This document shows positions 59,947-64,000 of a stretch of 64,000 nt of DNA, piece after piece (position 1 is the stretch's first letter; each line of letters starts with the position of its first letter). A program made the position numbers and the translations under genes. The stretch is from DASVVT01 sp036386415. Its GTDB lineage: Bacteria > Acidobacteriota > Blastocatellia > Pyrinomonadales > Pyrinomonadaceae. The notes beneath the pieces are model-generated. The model saw only the letters and a list, made by a program, of their open reading frames with translations, had not been told where the DNA came from and searched no databases. The stretch lies in the NCBI GenBank assembly GCA_036386415.1, contig DASVVT010000022.1:1-64000 (forward strand), given 5' to 3'.

Positions 59947-61072
59947 TCCCGTCGATGGTGCAGAACGGCGCATACTGGTGTATCGCATAGGCCAGCTCGG
60001 CGACACGATCATCGCGCTTCCAGCCATGTGGGCTGTCCGCGAACACTTTCCACAGGCACATTTGGCGCTGCTCAGCAATGCGTACAAAGGTGTCCCTGTA
60101 GTGGCGGCCAGGAGCGTGCTGCCTGCGACGGGTCTCTTCGATCAATGGTTGACATACCCGACGGGTGAGGGACGGACATCGGCGCGCGCTTTTCCCCGGC
60201 TATTGCTCGACTTGCGACGCGAGAGGTTCGATACTCTCGTGTACCTTGCGCCGCGCCAGCGCACCACGCGCCAGGTGCGACGCGATCTATTATTCTTCCG
60301 CGCCGCAGGGATTCGCACCTTCATCGGGCATGAGGGCTTCGTGCCCATCCCGCCCAGAGTTGAAGGCCACCCTTTGCCGACGGTGGAGCATGAAGCGGAT
60401 CACCTGCTCAATCGTTTGGAGCAGAGCGGGATTCCTGTACCTCCCCCCGGACAGAGGATGATGGATTTAAAACTGACGCCGGACGAGGACGAAGAGGCTC
60501 GCTGCTGGTTAGCGGCAAGGTGTGGCGAGGCTTTTCAGAGCCGGCGTCTCGTCGGCTTATGTCCGGGTAGCAAATGGCTCTCGAAGGTCTGGCCTGAAGA
60601 ACGCTTTGCGCAGCTTGGGGTACAGTTGCTGAAAGAGTTCGGGCTGTTTCCGGTGATCTTCGGCGGGGCGTTGGATCGTGAGCGAGGCGAGCGCTTGATC
60701 GCGCACTGGGGCAGCGGAGCGAACGCGGCAGGCTCTCTGGACGTGCGACCGGCGGCGGCTGCCCTGAGCTACTGCCAGCTCTATGTTGGCAATGATACCG
60801 GAACCATGCACATGGCGGCGGCAGTCGGGACGCCCTGCGTGGCGACCTTTTCTGCGCAGGACTGGCCGGGTCGCTGGTATCCGTACGGGTCGGGTCACAT
60901 CGTCCTGCGTCAAGCAGTTCCTTCCGAAGGCTGCCTGCTCAGTGTCTGCGACAGGGACTTGCAATGCCTGAAGCTGATCGAGGTCGAAGATGTGTTAAAT
61001 GCTTGTAGGGCTGTGCTGGAGCGTCGGAAAGATGGGAGGCAGGGAGAAGAGTTAGCAGCCGAGCGTATCTAA
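59852..61072 (+). CDS. glycosyltransferase family 9 (heptosyltransferase-like)
   Basis: 406 residues if translation starts at ATG 59852. The core begins with RRILVYRIGQLGDTIIALPAMWA, the usual GT9 opening, and includes VGLCPGSKWLSKVWP (donor-phosphate loop), CQLYVGNDTGTMHMAAAVGTP (ADP-heptose site) and CVATFSAQDWPGRWYP. It transfers heptose or a related sugar to the polymer or to lipid. The first 31 codons are encoded by a family C repeat (IKRKGRKGNRKG and so on). The only later in-frame start before the core is TTG at 59924, so the true start is uncertain. Confidence 0.88.
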   Translation: MIKRKGRKGNRKGVDSLRPPASSSLASFAFKSPVDGAERRILVYRIGQLGDTIIALPAMWAVREHFPQAHLALLSNAYKGVPVVAARSVLPATGLFDQWLTYPTGEGRTSARAFPRLLLDLRRERFDTLVYLAPRQRTTRQVRRDLLFFRAAGIRTFIGHEGFVPIPPRVEGHPLPTVEHEADHLLNRLEQSGIPVPPPGQRMMDLKLTPDEDEEARCWLAARCGEAFQSRRLVGLCPGSKWLSKVWPEERFAQLGVQLLKEFGLFPVIFGGALDRERGERLIAHWGSGANAAGSLDVRPAAAALSYCQLYVGNDTGTMHMAAAVGTPCVATFSAQDWPGRWYPYGSGHIVLRQAVPSEGCLLSVCDRDLQCLKLIEVEDVLNACRAVLERRKDGRQGEELAAERI

Positions 61073-61079
61073 GACGAGA

Positions 61080-61184
61080 TGATTAAACGCAAAGGACGCA
61101 AAGGAGGAAGACGCTGGAGGGCGCAAAGATATTCAACTCTCTGCGACCTTTGCGAAAAACCTTTGCGTCCTTTGCGTTTAAATC
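61080..61184. repeat. intergenic inverted repeat, family C
   Basis: GATTAAACGCAAAGGACGCA, GGAGGAAGACG and GCGCAAAG at the left, CTTTGCGTCCTTTGCGTTTA at the right. It separates the GT9 and asparagine synthase-like genes. Confidence 0.82.
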
Positions 61185-61224
61185 TTTTCTCATCAAACAC
61201 TCAGTTTGCAGTTGAGGTTGATCC

Positions 61225-63108
61225 ATGTGTGGCATCGCCGGGCTAATCGTCTCAAGCGGGAGCAAGGATGAGCACCTGCCCCGTCTGCGTGCGATGACCG
61301 AGACTGTACGGCATCGCGGGCCGGACGATTCGGGTGTGGAGGTCGTCCACGAGGGAGACGCGCTGGTCGCCTTCGGTCATCGTCGGCTGGCGATCATAGA
61401 CCTCTCTTCCGCCGGTCATCAGCCGATGCTCGATGCGGAGACAGGCAACTGGATCACCTTCAACGGGGAGATCTACAATTACCTGGAGCTTCGTCACGAA
61501 TTAGAGCAACAGGGACAAATCTTTCGCACAGAGACCGACACCGAAGTCATCCTCAAGGCATACGCACGCTGGGGAACGGACTGCGTGCGACGCTTACGCG
61601 GCATCTTCGGCTTCGGAATCTGGGATGAACATGCGCGCTCGCTGCTGCTGGCGCGCGACCAGCTTGGCGTCAAGCCTCTCTATTACTGGCAGGACGACCG
61701 GACATTGATCTTCGGCTCGGAAGTGCGAGCGCTGCTGGCTTCCAGTATTGTGCCGCGCCGGTTGGACTTCAAAGGTCTGCGCTCTTACCTCGCGTACGGG
61801 TCTGTGCAGGAGCCGTATACCTTAGCGCAGGGTGTGCAATCCCTTCTGCCGGGACAAGTGCTGCTGTGGCAGGAGGGAAAGACGAAGATCGAGCGCTACT
61901 GGCGTTTACCTTTGCCGGAAGAGACGCGAGCTGAGCCGCCTCCTGATTATCTGGACGAGGTCAAGTCTCTCTTAAGCGAGGCTGTGCGGCTGCAACTGGT
62001 GGCCGACGTGCCTCTGGGCGCTTTCCTCAGTGGCGGCATCGACAGCACTGCGATCACAGCCTTGATGCGCGCTGCGGCGAGCGTGCCGGTCAAAACTTTC
62101 AGCGTCGTCTTTGATGAAGCAAGCTACGACGAGCGTGTCTACTCGCAACTGGCAGCGCGTCACATCGGCACACAGCACACGGAGCTTCTGTTGCGCGAAG
62201 AGGATGCGTTGCGCGACCTGCCGAAAGCGTTGTCGGCGTTCGATCAGCCGAGCATGGATGGACTCAATACCTACTTTGTTTCAAAGGTGACGCGCGAAGC
62301 CGGGTTGACCGTCGCGCTTTCGGGGCTCGGGGGTGATGAGTTGTTCGGCGGCTATGGTGGATACTACAAGGCTCTGTTTGCCGAACGCTGGGGCGGGCGA
62401 TTTCAAAGGTCGCCCGGCCTGCTTCGCGCGGTCGGAGCAGGAATTCTTTATCGCTCGCCGTGGGCGAAGATGGGCATGGTCGCCGATCTCATGCAAACGG
62501 AGGAGCATCCTTACTTCTGGTCTCGAAGGGTTTTCAATGCGCGGCAGGTGGCCGACATGCTTGAGCCGGAGACTTTGGCCGAGTCCGAAGGGTGGGAGTC
62601 TTCAAGCCTTGGACGATTCGAAGCCGAAACAAAAGGGTATGATTCGATCAACCGTGCCTCTGCGCTCGAGCTGCAAACGTTCATGCTCAGCACCTTGTTG
62701 CGTGATACTGACCAGATGAGTATGGCGCATGCTCTGGAGGTCAGGGTTCCTTTGCTGGATCACAAGCTGGTGGAATATTTGTTCAGGCTTCCCGGCGCTT
62801 GCAAGCTTGATCCAAAACATCCCAAGCCGCTGCTGACGCTCTCGCTCGACGGCGCGCTTCCTCCCGAATGTGTCTATCGCCCCAAGCGCGGCTTTGAGCT
62901 GCCCTTTGCAGTCTGGCTGCGTAAAGGACTACAAGAGAGAATTCGATCCAGCTTCATCGACCAGTCTTCAAATCACGTTGGCCTCTTTGATGCGAAAGGG
63001 CTGGCGCGTGTCTGGCAGAGGTTCGATCAAGGGCGTATCGGGTGGAGCCGCATCTGGGGGCTCTTTGTGCTACGCGATTGGATCGCTCGACACCAAATGG
63101 CCGCGTGA
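61225..63108 (+). CDS. asparagine synthase (glutamine-hydrolysing)-like amidotransferase
   Basis: 627 residues, usual length for AsnB. N-terminal Ntn glutaminase starts MCGIAGLI with the Cys2 nucleophile, then HRGPDDSG and FNGEIYNYLELR. The synthetase domain has the PP-loop LSGGIDSTAI and GLGGDELFGGYGGYYK. In polysaccharide clusters such enzymes often amidate a uronic acid instead of aspartate, and the uronate-forming dehydrogenase at 46159 supports that. True asparagine synthesis cannot be excluded. GAGG about 10 nt before the ATG. Confidence 0.92.
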   Translation: MCGIAGLIVSSGSKDEHLPRLRAMTETVRHRGPDDSGVEVVHEGDALVAFGHRRLAIIDLSSAGHQPMLDAETGNWITFNGEIYNYLELRHELEQQGQIFRTETDTEVILKAYARWGTDCVRRLRGIFGFGIWDEHARSLLLARDQLGVKPLYYWQDDRTLIFGSEVRALLASSIVPRRLDFKGLRSYLAYGSVQEPYTLAQGVQSLLPGQVLLWQEGKTKIERYWRLPLPEETRAEPPPDYLDEVKSLLSEAVRLQLVADVPLGAFLSGGIDSTAITALMRAAASVPVKTFSVVFDEASYDERVYSQLAARHIGTQHTELLLREEDALRDLPKALSAFDQPSMDGLNTYFVSKVTREAGLTVALSGLGGDELFGGYGGYYKALFAERWGGRFQRSPGLLRAVGAGILYRSPWAKMGMVADLMQTEEHPYFWSRRVFNARQVADMLEPETLAESEGWESSSLGRFEAETKGYDSINRASALELQTFMLSTLLRDTDQMSMAHALEVRVPLLDHKLVEYLFRLPGACKLDPKHPKPLLTLSLDGALPPECVYRPKRGFELPFAVWLRKGLQERIRSSFIDQSSNHVGLFDAKGLARVWQRFDQGRIGWSRIWGLFVLRDWIARHQMAA

Positions 63109-63110
63109 GC

Positions 63111-63207
63111 TTCTTTGCGCCCTCCAGCGAAATCCTTCGCGTCCTTTGCGTTTAAAGTTCTTCCCTAAACGCAAAGGACGCAAAGTGCATCGCAAAGGGC
63201 GCAGAGA
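63111..63207. repeat. intergenic inverted repeat, family C
   Basis: TTCTTTGCGCCCTCCAGCG and CGCGTCCTTTGCGTTTAAA on the left face AAACGCAAAGGACGCAAAG and GCAAAGGGCGCAGAG on the right. It ends 6 nt before the last gene of the window. Confidence 0.82.
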
Positions 63208-63213
63208 GAGAAA

Positions 63214-64000
63214 ATGGGCATCACACAGAACCGAGTCTTGATCTTGTGCGACTATTATCTACCGGGCTACAAAGCCGGTGGGCCGATACGCACTCTCGCC
63301 AATATAGTTGAACATCTCGGCGACGAGTTCGAATTCAAGCTGCTGACACGAAACAATGACCTGGGCGAGCGGGAAGCTTATACGGGTGTCACACCGGATT
63401 CGTGGAGCCGTATCGGCAAGGCTGAGGTCTGCCACCTTGCTCAGGGAAGCCTGAGGCTTCCCGCGCTCAGGCGACGGATCAATGCAGCGAAGCCCGATCT
63501 TCTTTACATCAACAGCCTCTTCTCCTATACCTTTAGCATCAAGCCCCTGTTGATGCGTCGGATGGGATTGATTCCTCGCTGGCCTGTGGTCCTGGCTCCC
63601 AGGGGTGAGCTGTCTACAGGAGCCCTCGCGCTCAAGAGGGTGAAGAAGCGGCTCTATTTAATGGTCGCCAAAGCGATGGGACTTCACCGCGACATCACCT
63701 GGCACGCGTCGAGCGAGTATGAGGCCGCGAACATACGCCGGTGGTTCGGAGAGCACGTCTCAATCAAGGTCGCCCCGAACCTTCCGGCACGCACGATCAA
63801 TGTCAACGGGCACTGGGAGAGACGTGAAAAAACTCCAGGCCAGTTGAAGATTATCTTCATCTCTCGTGTGGATCGGATGAAGAACCTGCGCGGCGCGTTG
63901 AAGATTCTCAAGGAAGCCAGCGGCGAAATCCAGTTCAACATCTACGGCCCCCTGGAAGATCAGGGCTACTGGGCAGAGTGCCGGAAGATCATCGAACAGC
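63214..64000 (+). CDS. glycosyltransferase, family 4, truncated by the window end
   Basis: The first 262 residues; no stop before 64000. It starts GITQNRVLILCDYYLPGYKAGGPIRTL, given here as VLILCDYYLPGYKAGG, the usual GT4 N-terminal pattern. INSLFSYTFSIKPLLMRR and LAPRGELSTGALALK follow, and LKIIFISRVDRMKNLRGAL with FNIYGPLED begins the donor-binding domain. It lengthens the repeat unit. GAGAGAG lies just before ATG 63214. Confidence 0.85.
   Translation, partial: MGITQNRVLILCDYYLPGYKAGGPIRTLANIVEHLGDEFEFKLLTRNNDLGEREAYTGVTPDSWSRIGKAEVCHLAQGSLRLPALRRRINAAKPDLLYINSLFSYTFSIKPLLMRRMGLIPRWPVVLAPRGELSTGALALKRVKKRLYLMVAKAMGLHRDITWHASSEYEAANIRRWFGEHVSIKVAPNLPARTINVNGHWERREKTPGQLKIIFISRVDRMKNLRGALKILKEASGEIQFNIYGPLEDQGYWAECRKIIEQ

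Overview
The window looks like chromosome from a Gram-negative bacterium of the phylum Acidobacteriota, probably class Blastocatellia. That assignment is inference: it rests on the high-GC coding style, the NagZ / ABC substrate-binding protein / MutS neighbourhood, the many families of intergenic inverted repeats, and a secreted RHS protein together with a large exopolysaccharide cluster. No rRNA or other firm phylogenetic marker is present.

Region 1 (1-4570) is an integron gene-cassette array. Nine full attC recombination sites (about 87-109 nt, with RYYYAAC and GTTRRRY ends and paired L boxes) and one very short terminal attC-like site separate AT-richer cassettes, all read on the + strand. 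Five cassettes carry a single gene: a membrane protein resembling the two-TM modules linked to TRADD-N immunity proteins, a second membrane protein, two exported proteins and one membrane-anchored Cys-rich protein. Four consecutive cassettes carry no gene. They have almost identical spacer lengths (85-86 nt), shared ends and a conserved extended -10-like motif. No integrase is in the window; by cassette orientation it would lie to the left. The array stops beside a tRNA-His gene with its own terminator.

Region 2 (4.7-13.6 kb) is housekeeping: a DUF255 thioredoxin-domain protein, ETF-ubiquinone oxidoreductase, a small HExxH protein, the yicC-gmk-rpoZ cluster and an MsbA-type ABC exporter.

Region 3 (13.7-22 kb) is a polymorphic-toxin-like RHS locus on the minus strand. 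A 1911-residue RHS protein with an N-terminal export signal and an Ig-like domain ends in a variable C-terminal domain with a hydrophobic segment. A 4-TM protein, a candidate immunity protein, follows with a 4-nt overlap. Downstream lie an orphan RHS core plus a different C-terminal tip, a small candidate immunity gene, and two further decayed RHS fragments.

Region 4 (22-40 kb) contains an orphan OmpR-type regulator, a beta-propeller-like exported protein, a 47-residue lmo0937-family membrane peptide, a lipoprotein, an OmpA-domain protein, an ABM-fold protein, an NtrB/NtrC-like two-component pair, an O-methyltransferase, a Sua5/YrdC protein, a peptide-ABC substrate-binding lipoprotein overlapping a NagZ-like hydrolase, and MutS.

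Region 5 (40.4-64 kb) is an exopolysaccharide/O-antigen cluster, entirely on the + strand and continuing past the window. It encodes export and chain-length control (Wza-like, Wzc-like BY-kinase), a flippase, a polymerase, nucleotide-sugar enzymes (GDP-mannose 3,5-epimerase-like, UDP-sugar dehydrogenase, RfbF/RfbG plus an SDR, and an unusual HldE-C/GmhA fusion), glycosyltransferases (two GT4, GT2, GT9), three methyltransferases and an asparagine synthase-like amidotransferase. The enzymes imply a wall- or envelope-bound polymer with 6-deoxy sugar, heptose, uronic acid (possibly amidated) and methyl decorations.

Intergenic spaces throughout are occupied by at least six sequence families of inverted-repeat elements whose arms are often built from 7-nt or 8-10-nt repeated units. 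Some form nested hairpins, and some run into reading frames.
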